NCBI GenBank assembly: GCA_900550035.1
Contig: URQS01000075.1
Span: 1-14,133 of the forward strand
Direction of reading: 5' to 3'
Source of the DNA: an uncultured Prevotella sp.
GTDB lineage: Bacteria > Bacteroidota > Bacteroidia > Bacteroidales > Bacteroidaceae
DNA length: 14,133 bases
Both the position numbers and the translations under genes were made by a program. Within the stretch, counting starts at the first letter, position 1. The number at the start of each line of letters is the position of its first letter. Below are positions 1-5,910 of the stretch, piece after piece. A model generated the notes under the pieces. That model was given only the letters and a program-made list of their open reading frames with translations, was not told the DNA's origin and did no database searches.

Positions 1-359
1 TCTGCCATTTCCATTTGCTGGTCAGTAAAGAGAGCCATGTTGTCGTACTCTTTTTGACGCAGGACTCGAACGCCATCCGCATAAAGGCAAGTTTCCATAT
101 CTTGCTTGGATTTACACTGAATAACGCCATTGTCATCTCGCTTGGGCTTGTACTTTATTCTACCAGCAACGGCTCGCTCGCTTCGTCGTTTATCCCATAT
201 AGGGGTAGTAATAGACCTCCTGAGATATTCACGCACTCGTTTGGGTTTGTCATTTCCCGTCTCATAAACAGGATAAGCTTCAAGATAGATGAACCACTCA
301 TCTCTCCACTCACTTTTCTTTAATTTGACGGAGACTTTAGTATAATCTAATCTTTTCAT
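1..359 (-). CDS. Tyrosine recombinase (integrase), N-terminal part, runs off the window
   Basis: The minus strand is open from an ATG at 359 to the window edge, giving about 119 residues without a stop. The protein starts MKRLDYTKVSVKLKKSEWRD and contains the segment YKPKRDDNGVIQCKSKQD. I recognise this as the arm-type DNA-binding domain and start of the core-binding domain of Bacteroidales integrases from conjugative and mobilizable elements. The catalytic domain (R..H-x-x-R..Y) would lie beyond the window and is not seen, so activity cannot be judged. The start codon overlaps the stop of the upstream HTH gene (ATGA, 356-359), so translation is probably coupled. Such enzymes integrate and excise an element at a short core site. 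Base composition is AT-richer than in the genes from dnaK onward, which fits acquired DNA. Confidence 0.85.
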   Translation of the reverse strand, partial: MKRLDYTKVSVKLKKSEWRDEWFIYLEAYPVYETGNDKPKRVREYLRRSITTPIWDKRRSERAVAGRIKYKPKRDDNGVIQCKSKQDMETCLYADGVRVLRQKEYDNMALFTDQQMEMA

Positions 360-922
360 AATGGTTTTATATCTTTATAAAGTTTGTCTATTGATTCCTT
401 GTGAGCATACACATAATTACCGATTTGCCGGGTCGGTATTGAGTATTTTCGTATATGAGCATACACGGTGCTGTCATCCAGATGAAATTTCTTGGAAATC
501 TCACCTATTGTATAGCAATCCTCTGGTTCCATGCGGTACATGGTAACTGGTTTCCTTGGCTTGGTGTCAAGCGGAGACTGTCTTAACGGAAACAGATTCA
601 TTAGTTCTCCTTTGCATACAAGTCGTATTCCTTTCTCTGGCTCAATGAAGGAAATCTTTTTCATGTAGATGAGCCTATAAATGGTTGAGCGGCTTGCACC
701 AAACATAGCATACGCTTCCGTTATGCTGATATACTCTTTAGACTTGGGCATATTGCTTACAATCTTGTCCAGTTCAAGTTGGCGTTTTTCTTCATCATGC
801 TTACGCTTCCACGCCACCTTGGAGCATTTGGGTGAACAATACCAGGACTCCAAAGTCCTTGCGAAGAACTCTTCTCCGCACACAGGACATTTCCGTACTA
901 TCTTATACTTTGCTACTGCCAT
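356..922 (-). CDS. Zinc-ribbon plus double helix-turn-helix DNA-binding protein
   Basis: This 188-residue protein has three visible parts. Residues 12-33 form a Cys4 zinc-ribbon-like motif (C12-x2-C15, C29-x3-C33). Residues about 63-112 form a first excisionase/MerR-like HTH (SITEAYAMFGASRSTIYRLI). Residues about 136-183 form a second, similar HTH (TIGEISKKFHLDDSTVYAHI). A basic, charged helix (about 38-55) links the ribbon to the first HTH. The gene lies directly upstream of the integrase with an ATGA overlap, so the two form an operon. From position and fold it is likely a recombination directionality factor or a regulator of the element; this is inference. The start at 922 is the only ATG upstream of the cysteines. 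No good Shine-Dalgarno is visible. Confidence 0.8.
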   Translation of the reverse strand: MAVAKYKIVRKCPVCGEEFFARTLESWYCSPKCSKVAWKRKHDEEKRQLELDKIVSNMPKSKEYISITEAYAMFGASRSTIYRLIYMKKISFIEPEKGIRLVCKGELMNLFPLRQSPLDTKPRKPVTMYRMEPEDCYTIGEISKKFHLDDSTVYAHIRKYSIPTRQIGNYVYAHKESIDKLYKDIKPL

Positions 923-983
923 AATTCATTCATTTTGTAGTTCTTAATATCTATTCTTCTCATCATATCTACTTTTTCTTACA

Positions 984-1003
984 GGTACAAATAAGGTACA
1001 GAT
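984..1003. repeat. Short direct repeat GGTACA(A/G)AT upstream of the HTH-integrase operon
   Basis: GGTACAAAT (984-992) and GGTACAGAT (995-1003) are two copies 11 bp apart, about one helical turn. They lie between the promoter candidate and the start of the HTH gene. Repeated sites one turn apart next to an integrase gene suit a protein binding site, such as an integrase arm site or an operator for the HTH protein. Function is inferred. Confidence 0.5.
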
Positions 1004-1019
1004 GTTTATAATAATAACG

Positions 1020-1051
1020 CAAAGATAGCAATATTATTGTGTACGGCCAAA
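1020..1051 (-). promoter_or_regulatory. Candidate promoter of the HTH-integrase operon
   Basis: On the minus strand TTTG (1051-1048) is followed after 20 bp by TATCTTTG (1027-1020), an exact match to the Bacteroidetes -33/-7 pattern. Transcription would begin near 1012, leaving a leader of about 90 nt that contains the direct repeat at 984-1003. The -33 element abuts the dnaK terminator. Confidence 0.55.
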
Positions 1052-1087
1052 AACAAGAAAAGCGTGTAACTCATTGAGCTACACGCT
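1049..1087 (-). terminator. Rho-independent terminator of dnaK
   Basis: An inverted repeat at 1061-1087 has 8-bp outer arms AGCGTGTA/TACACGCT, one mismatch, three more base pairs and a 3-nt loop. In the minus direction it is followed by a T-rich run (1060-1049). It lies 37 bp after the dnaK stop codon, the classic position for an intrinsic terminator. Confidence 0.8.
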
Positions 1088-1123
1088 TTCCATTTGATAT
1101 TGTATTCTTATTTCTCTATGTGC

Positions 1124-3037
1124 TTATTTCACCTCCTCGAAATCTGCGTCCTGGATTGTGTCGTCGCCCTTTGCGTCGCCACCAGCCTGCTGCTGTGCGC
1201 CAGCACCTGCCTGAGCGTCAGCGCCAGGCTGTGCACCACCCTGATACATCTGGGCAGAAGCGGCCTGCATTACGTTGTTGAGGTTGGCGATGGCTGCGTC
1301 GATGGCTGCAACGTCTGCTGCCTTGTGAGCGTCCTTGAGCTGCTGGAGAGCCTGCTCGATGCCCGGCTTCTTGTCAGCAGGAATCTTGTCACCGTTGTCC
1401 TTGAGGAAGTTCTCGGTTGTGAAGATCATTGAGTCAGCCTGATTGAGCTTATCAATCTTCTCGCGCTCTGCCTTATCAGAAGCAGCGTTCTGCTCTGCCT
1501 CTGCCTTCATACGCTCGATTTCCTCCTTGCTAAGACCAGAAGAAGCCTCGATGCGGATGGCCTGCTCCTTGCCTGTTGCCTTATCCTTTGCAGATACGTT
1601 GAGGATACCGTTGGCGTCGATATCGAAGGTTACCTCAATCTGAGGAACGCCACGACGTGCCGGTGCGATACCCTCAAGGTTGAACTGACCGATTGACTTG
1701 TTCTGAGCTGCCATAGGACGCTCACCCTGAAGCACGTGGATTGTTACGGCTGTCTGGTTGTCAACGGCTGTTGAGAATACCTCGCTCTTCTTAGCAGGGA
1801 TAGTTGTGTTAGCGTCGATAAGCTTTGTCATTACGCCACCCATTGTCTCGATACCGAGAGTAAGAGGAGTAACGTCGAGCAATACGATGTCGCCTACACC
1901 GCTCTCCTTGTTAAGGATAGCACCCTGGATGGCTGCACCTACAGCTACCACCTCATCGGGGTTAACACCCTTTGAAGGTTCCTTACCGAAGTAGTTCTTA
2001 ACGAGAGTCTGAACGGCAGGTATACGGCTTGAACCACCAACGAGAATCACCTCGTCAATATCTGAAGTCTGGAGCTTTGCGTCGCGCATAGCGTTCTGGC
2101 AAGGAACGAGACAAGCCTGGATGAGGTTGTGAGCCAACTGCTCGAACTGTGAACGTGTCAGAGTCTTAACCAAGTGCTTTGGAACACCGCCCTCTGCAGA
2201 GATATACGGAAGGTTGATTTCTGTAGAAGTTGTGCTTGAAAGCTCAATCTTAGCCTTCTCAGCAGCCTCCTTCAAGCGCTGCATAGCCATCGGATCCTTA
2301 GAGAGGTCGATGCCTTCATCGGCCTTGAAGCCCTGTACGAGCCAGTCGATGATTACCTGGTCGAAGTCGTCACCACCGAGGTGAGTATCACCATTGGTAG
2401 AGAGAACCTCAAACACACCGCCACCGAACTCGAGAATAGAGATATCAAATGTACCACCACCGAGGTCGAATACGGCAATCTTCATATCCTTGTTGGCCTT
2501 GTCAACACCGTAAGCAAGAGCAGCGGCTGTCGGCTCGTTCACGATACGACGAACATTGAGACCTGCAATCTGACCAGCCTCCTTAGTTGCCTGACGCTGT
2601 GAGTCAGAGAAGTAAGCCGGAACGGTGATAACTGCATCAGTTACCTCCTGTCCGAGGTAGTCCTCAGCGGTCTTCTTCATCTTCTGAAGCACCATAGCTG
2701 AGATTTCCTGCGGAGTATACTTGCGGCCGTCGATGTCAACACGGGGATAACCACCTTCGTTGACTACAGAGAACGGAACGCGTGTAACCTCCTTAGCGCA
2801 CTGGTCGTATGTCTCACCCATGAAGCGCTTGATAGAATATACGGTGTTCTTCGGGTTGGTGATAGCCTGACGCTTTGCAGGGTCGCCTACCTTACGCTCA
2901 CCGTCCTTTACGAATCCAACAATTGAAGGAGTTGTGCGCTTGCCTTCGCTGTTGGCGATTACTACTGGTTCGTTGCCCTCAAATACGGCAACACAAGAGT
3001 TTGTAGTACCTAAGTCGATTCCAATAATCTTTCCCAT
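1124..3037 (-). CDS. dnaK: Molecular chaperone DnaK (Hsp70)
   Basis: This full-length 637-residue Hsp70 is an ATP-driven cytosolic chaperone that binds exposed hydrophobic peptides with DnaJ and GrpE partners. The nucleotide-binding domain shows phosphate loop 1 (IGIDLGTTNSC, residues 5-15), VPAYFSDSQRQATK (139-152), NEPTAAALAYG (167-177), phosphate loop 2 (DLGGGTFD, 191-198) and LVGGSSRIPAV. The hydrophobic interdomain linker DIVLLDVTPLTLGIE leads into the substrate-binding domain. A helical lid and an Ala/Gln/Gly-rich tail follow, ending in DDTIQDADFEEVK, the usual bacterial C-terminus. It stands alone: no grpE or dnaJ is next to it. It has its own terminator downstream and a layered promoter region upstream. 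No Shine-Dalgarno is seen, only an A-rich leader. Confidence 0.98.
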   Translation of the reverse strand: MGKIIGIDLGTTNSCVAVFEGNEPVVIANSEGKRTTPSIVGFVKDGERKVGDPAKRQAITNPKNTVYSIKRFMGETYDQCAKEVTRVPFSVVNEGGYPRVDIDGRKYTPQEISAMVLQKMKKTAEDYLGQEVTDAVITVPAYFSDSQRQATKEAGQIAGLNVRRIVNEPTAAALAYGVDKANKDMKIAVFDLGGGTFDISILEFGGGVFEVLSTNGDTHLGGDDFDQVIIDWLVQGFKADEGIDLSKDPMAMQRLKEAAEKAKIELSSTTSTEINLPYISAEGGVPKHLVKTLTRSQFEQLAHNLIQACLVPCQNAMRDAKLQTSDIDEVILVGGSSRIPAVQTLVKNYFGKEPSKGVNPDEVVAVGAAIQGAILNKESGVGDIVLLDVTPLTLGIETMGGVMTKLIDANTTIPAKKSEVFSTAVDNQTAVTIHVLQGERPMAAQNKSIGQFNLEGIAPARRGVPQIEVTFDIDANGILNVSAKDKATGKEQAIRIEASSGLSKEEIERMKAEAEQNAASDKAEREKIDKLNQADSMIFTTENFLKDNGDKIPADKKPGIEQALQQLKDAHKAADVAAIDAAIANLNNVMQAASAQMYQGGAQPGADAQAGAGAQQQAGGDAKGDDTIQDADFEEVK

Positions 3038-3121
3038 AGTTGTATCTTTTTTTTATTTTTATTTCGTAATTAATAATTGTATGATGAACAGCAGCTCTAC
3101 GACTGCGTTCGCCGTATAATA

Positions 3122-3137
3122 TACAAATGGTGTGCCA
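3122..3137 (-). promoter_or_regulatory. Sigma-54-like -24/-12 element upstream of dnaK
   Basis: On the minus strand TGGCAC (3137-3132) is followed after 5 bp by TTGTA (3126-3122). The family consensus is TGGCACG-N4-TTGCW, so the GG-to-GC spacing of 10 bp is kept and the C of GC is T here. A start near 3112 would give a leader of about 75 nt before dnaK. This is a motif match only; whether RpoN acts here is unproven. Confidence 0.35.
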
Positions 3138-3157
3138 AAACTTAGAATGCTAAGTTT
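3138..3157. repeat. Perfect 8-bp inverted repeat abutting the -24 element
   Basis: AAACTTAGAATGCTAAGTTT has 8-bp perfect arms and a 4-nt centre. It ends one base before the TGGCAC element of the dnaK upstream region. The placement suggests an operator, or a hairpin in transcripts started further upstream. It does not match the CIRCE operator as I know it (TTAGCACTC-N9-GAGTGCTAA). Confidence 0.5.
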
Positions 3158-3233
3158 ATACTGCCATTTCGAAGGGTCAAAAACCTGTCAATATGGCATA
3201 AAAAAGAAAAAAAGAAAGATTTATATGACATTT

Positions 3234-3265
3234 TTTGCAAAAAGATAGAAAAATAATTATTTTTG
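3234..3265 (+). promoter_or_regulatory. Candidate promoter of the acyloxyacyl hydrolase gene
   Basis: TTTG (3234-3237) and TATTTTTG (3258-3265) are separated by 20 bp, an exact fit to the Bacteroidetes pattern. Transcription would start near 3272, leaving a leader of about 37 nt before the ATG at 3309. Confidence 0.55.
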
Positions 3266-3269
3266 CAAA
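3240..3269 (-). promoter_or_regulatory. Candidate housekeeping promoter of dnaK, overlapping the divergent promoter
   Basis: On the minus strand TTTG (3269-3266) is followed after 18 bp by TATCTTTT (3247-3240), one base off the -7 consensus and slightly short in spacing. Transcription would start near 3232, upstream of the sigma-54-like element. dnaK may therefore have two promoters. Confidence 0.35.
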
Positions 3270-3308
3270 ACTATTGTACACGTGAGAACAATAACAATGT
3301 ATCGAGAC

Positions 3309-4490
3309 ATGAAAACAACACCTTACTATATAATATGGGCTATGCTTGCGCTTTTCGCCCTGCCCATGTCGGCACAAACCGATACGGAAGCTTCCGACTC
3401 GTCAGCTACCCGCCACTTCGTACATCAATTAATGTTCGACTATCGTCCGGGCGCCATTCTGCATACCAACGACTTTCTGCGTGGCAAGAATCCCGAAGTG
3501 CGCACCATGAACCACGATATGGGCTATTACCTTAAGTATGCCTTCTCGGCTCCCGAGGGCAGCGAGCAGGCACGCATATATCGCGACGCTTACCAAGGCA
3601 TTGGCATCGGCTGGAACGAGTTCAATCCGCAGTTGGGCAACCCTGTGTCGGTGTTTCTGTTGCAAGGTGCGCGCATAGCCAGTCTGAGCAATCGACTGGC
3701 ACTCAACTACGAATGGAATCTCGGACTTACCTTCGGATGGAATCCATACGACGAGATTGACAATCCCGACAACAAACTGATAGGTTCGCGCGTAACGGCA
3801 TATATCGGGTTCGACCTGTATCTGCGCTGGATAGCCTCGCGCCATGTCGACCTCAACTTCGGACTCAACGTGACCCACTACTCCAACGGCAACACGCAGT
3901 TTCCTAATCTTGGCCTGAATACAGCCGCTCTGCGCATAGGTGCCGCCTATTACATCAACCGCCACTCGCCTCGCCTACTCTATCGTCACGAAGCCATGCC
4001 GCCCGTGAGCCACGACATTACCTACGACCTTATATTATATGGCGCATGGCATCAGCGTGGCTACTATACGAGCGACGGCGAAGCCTACATCTTACCCGGA
4101 ACGTATGCCGTAGCAGGATTCAATTTCAACCCGATGTACCGCTTCAACCACTGGCTGAAGGCGGGCTTCTCGCTCGACGGCACTTACGACCGTGGCGCCA
4201 ACGTCGACCTTGATGGCGTAGCACCAGAGTCGGTGTGGCGCCAGATGGCGCTCGGAGCGTCGGCACGTGTAGAGTTCTGCATGCCCTATTTTGCCATAAA
4301 CTTCGGCATAGGCAGCAACTTCGTCAACGCCACCGACGACTTCCATGGCATATACGAACTGTTAGCGTTGAAGCTGAACCTTACGCGACGCTTCCTGCTG
4401 CACATAGGCTACTGTCTCAACGACTTCCACCGCCCCAAGCACCTTATGCTTGGCGTGGGCTGGCGTTTCGGACATCTCGGTCGGTCATAG
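3309..4490 (+). CDS. Acyloxyacyl hydrolase / lipid A 3-O-deacylase (PagL-like) outer-membrane protein
   Basis: The 393-residue protein begins with a signal peptide (MKTTPYYIIWAMLALFALP, then MSA-Q), which decides the start at 3309 over in-frame ATGs at 3282 and 3297. The body is rich in alternating polar and aromatic strands typical of a beta barrel. The segment HYSNGNTQFPNLGLN (from residue 190) matches the PagL active-site region: H190 and S192 fit the His and Ser of the triad. The position expected for the third residue (+14) is N204, not Glu. PagL-type enzymes remove an acyl chain from lipid A at the outer membrane. The predicted last strand ends in GVGWRF, but six more residues follow before the stop. 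The 3' end overlaps the convergent symporter gene by 47 bp. Confidence 0.75.
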   Translation: MKTTPYYIIWAMLALFALPMSAQTDTEASDSSATRHFVHQLMFDYRPGAILHTNDFLRGKNPEVRTMNHDMGYYLKYAFSAPEGSEQARIYRDAYQGIGIGWNEFNPQLGNPVSVFLLQGARIASLSNRLALNYEWNLGLTFGWNPYDEIDNPDNKLIGSRVTAYIGFDLYLRWIASRHVDLNFGLNVTHYSNGNTQFPNLGLNTAALRIGAAYYINRHSPRLLYRHEAMPPVSHDITYDLILYGAWHQRGYYTSDGEAYILPGTYAVAGFNFNPMYRFNHWLKAGFSLDGTYDRGANVDLDGVAPESVWRQMALGASARVEFCMPYFAINFGIGSNFVNATDDFHGIYELLALKLNLTRRFLLHIGYCLNDFHRPKHLMLGVGWRFGHLGRS

Positions 4491-5706
4491 CCGCAACGCA
4501 CGAGTCCGACCACACATTCTCGGCTGTCTCAATCATGTCGAGCACGGTGAATACGGGCAGGATGATGCCCATAATGGCTATCGGTGCTCCAACGCCCGAC
4601 ATCAACGAGAGTGTAAGGAAGTAGCATCCCATAGGCACTCCGGCGTTGCCGATGGCTGCTATCACCGATATGAAGAGCCACATAATCATTGTGCCCCATG
4701 TAATCTCAACCCCGCCATTCTGCATTACGAACAGCGATGTGACAAAGATGAACGCTGCGCAGCCGTTCATGTTTATAGTGGTGCAAATGGGCAGTACGAA
4801 GCGTGCCACACGACTGTCCACACCCAGACGCTCCTCAGCGCTCTGAATGGTGACGGGCAGCGTAGCCGCCGAACTCTTGGTGAACAAAGCCATGAGTACA
4901 GCCGGCATCATGGCACGAGCCACGCGGATAGGATTAAGTCCGCGAGCCATGAGGAACAGCGGCAACACTACACAGAACTGCAACAGATTGCCACCCAATA
5001 TCACAGCCACATACTTGCCTATCGAAGTTACTACGGTGCCAGCCGTAACCTCGGCCGACAGCTGTGCTGCAAACGCTACGATACCTATCGGCAAGATGTC
5101 GATGAGCCAGTGGATGAGCGTAGACACAAGGTTCTGCAATCCGTAGAGACCGTTCATCAGCGTGCGCTTGCTGTCCGATTCGGGCATACGTGCCAGGGCA
5201 ATGCCCACAGCCACAGCTATGAGCAGCAGCGAGAGCACATTGCCCTCAACCAGCGGGCGCAACACATTGTCGGGCACAATGCCGATGATATAGTCCATGT
5301 ATGAGGCGTCGCCCAGTTCCTGCTTCACCGAATCGATACCGGTGTCGCCCTGAATAGCCTCAAGCGGCAGGTTGTCGGGCGAGATAATTCTGTACAGCAC
5401 CATTCCGACGGCAGCCGCAGCCACCGTAGTGAGCAGCGTGTACGTCAGTGTGCGGCGGAATATGCGTCCCGTATCCTTCTGCGTACCGAACCGTGCGAGC
5501 GTAGTGGTGACGGCAAGGGCTATGGTAGGTATTGCCACAAACTGAAACAGACGGGTATAGACGGTAGCCACGAAGTTGGTGGCACTGTCAATCCATCCCA
5601 CACCAAGCATTCCGAGCACCGTACCTATTACGAGCGCTCCGAGCCACAACCAGAAGTTCTGCGACTCAGCACAGCTATGCTGAGCCATCTCTTTGTTATT
5701 ATCCAT
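4444..5706 (-). CDS. Dicarboxylate/amino acid:cation symporter (DAACS family)
   Basis: This 420-residue inner-membrane protein has about eight hydrophobic helices and two re-entrant hairpins, as in glutamate transporter homologues such as GltPh. Landmarks are SSAATLP (278-284, hairpin 1), NMNG (312-315, where the family has NMDG) and DMIETAENVWSD (390-401, helix 8). By alignment to GltPh, N314 replaces the sodium-binding Asp312, E393 replaces substrate-binding Arg397, and D390, N397 and D401 keep the Asp394, Asn401 and Asp405 positions. Substrate is thus unlikely to be a standard acidic amino acid; this is inference. The gene is alone, divergent from the GH123 gene and convergent with the PagL-like gene. 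Confidence 0.88.
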   Translation of the reverse strand: MDNNKEMAQHSCAESQNFWLWLGALVIGTVLGMLGVGWIDSATNFVATVYTRLFQFVAIPTIALAVTTTLARFGTQKDTGRIFRRTLTYTLLTTVAAAAVGMVLYRIISPDNLPLEAIQGDTGIDSVKQELGDASYMDYIIGIVPDNVLRPLVEGNVLSLLLIAVAVGIALARMPESDSKRTLMNGLYGLQNLVSTLIHWLIDILPIGIVAFAAQLSAEVTAGTVVTSIGKYVAVILGGNLLQFCVVLPLFLMARGLNPIRVARAMMPAVLMALFTKSSAATLPVTIQSAEERLGVDSRVARFVLPICTTINMNGCAAFIFVTSLFVMQNGGVEITWGTMIMWLFISVIAAIGNAGVPMGCYFLTLSLMSGVGAPIAIMGIILPVFTVLDMIETAENVWSDSCVAAMTDRDVRNASPRQA

Positions 5707-5741
5707 ATCAGTATTTCTGTTTTCTTAAAGCGTTAATTCCG

Positions 5742-5773
5742 CAAAATTACAAAACTATCGTCATTCTTGCAAT
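5742..5773 (-). promoter_or_regulatory. Candidate promoter of the DAACS symporter gene
   Basis: On the minus strand ATTG (5773-5770) is followed after 20 bp by TAATTTTG (5749-5742), matching the -7 consensus. A second -7-like TAGTTTTG (5757-5750) lies 8 bp upstream. The leader would be about 28 nt. Confidence 0.5.
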
Positions 5774-5827
5774 AGTCTTAATTTGGTATTTTAGATTTAA
5801 AACCAACGAAATATCATCAGAAAAGGC

Positions 5828-5835
5828 TAACTTTG
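5828..5835 (+). promoter_or_regulatory. Candidate -7 element of the GH123 gene
   Basis: TAACTTTG fits TAnnTTTG exactly. No clear TTTG is seen 19-21 bp upstream, so the -33 half is weak, and activator help is possible. The leader would be about 70 nt. Confidence 0.4.
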
Positions 5836-5910
5836 TAAGCGTATAGCTGATTTTGCAAGCTTACACACCAATAGCCGACAATCATAAACAATCACTAAAA
5901 TCCATCAATA

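Noticed and set aside
15..323. Plus-strand open frame of 102 codons at the left edge
   Set aside because: It lies antisense to the integrase reading frame, which has clear family similarity; this frame has none.
1061..1087. Possible tRNA fragment (the minus strand reads TAGCTCAATGAG, like a D-arm)
   Set aside because: No acceptor, anticodon or T-arm follows. The segment is fully explained as the dnaK terminator hairpin.
1094..1432. Plus-strand frame across the 3' end of dnaK, and other frames opposite dnaK
   Set aside because: They are antisense to a strongly conserved gene, with Cys/Leu/Val-rich translations typical of shadow frames.
3138..3157. CIRCE operator for HrcA control of dnaK
   Set aside because: The arm is AAACTTAG with a 4-nt centre, while CIRCE has 9-bp arms TTAGCACTC/GAGTGCTAA with a 9-nt centre.
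3177..3377. 66-codon minus-strand frame between dnaK and the hydrolase gene
   Set aside because: It covers the divergent promoter region and the start of the signal peptide, and its translation has no recognisable features.
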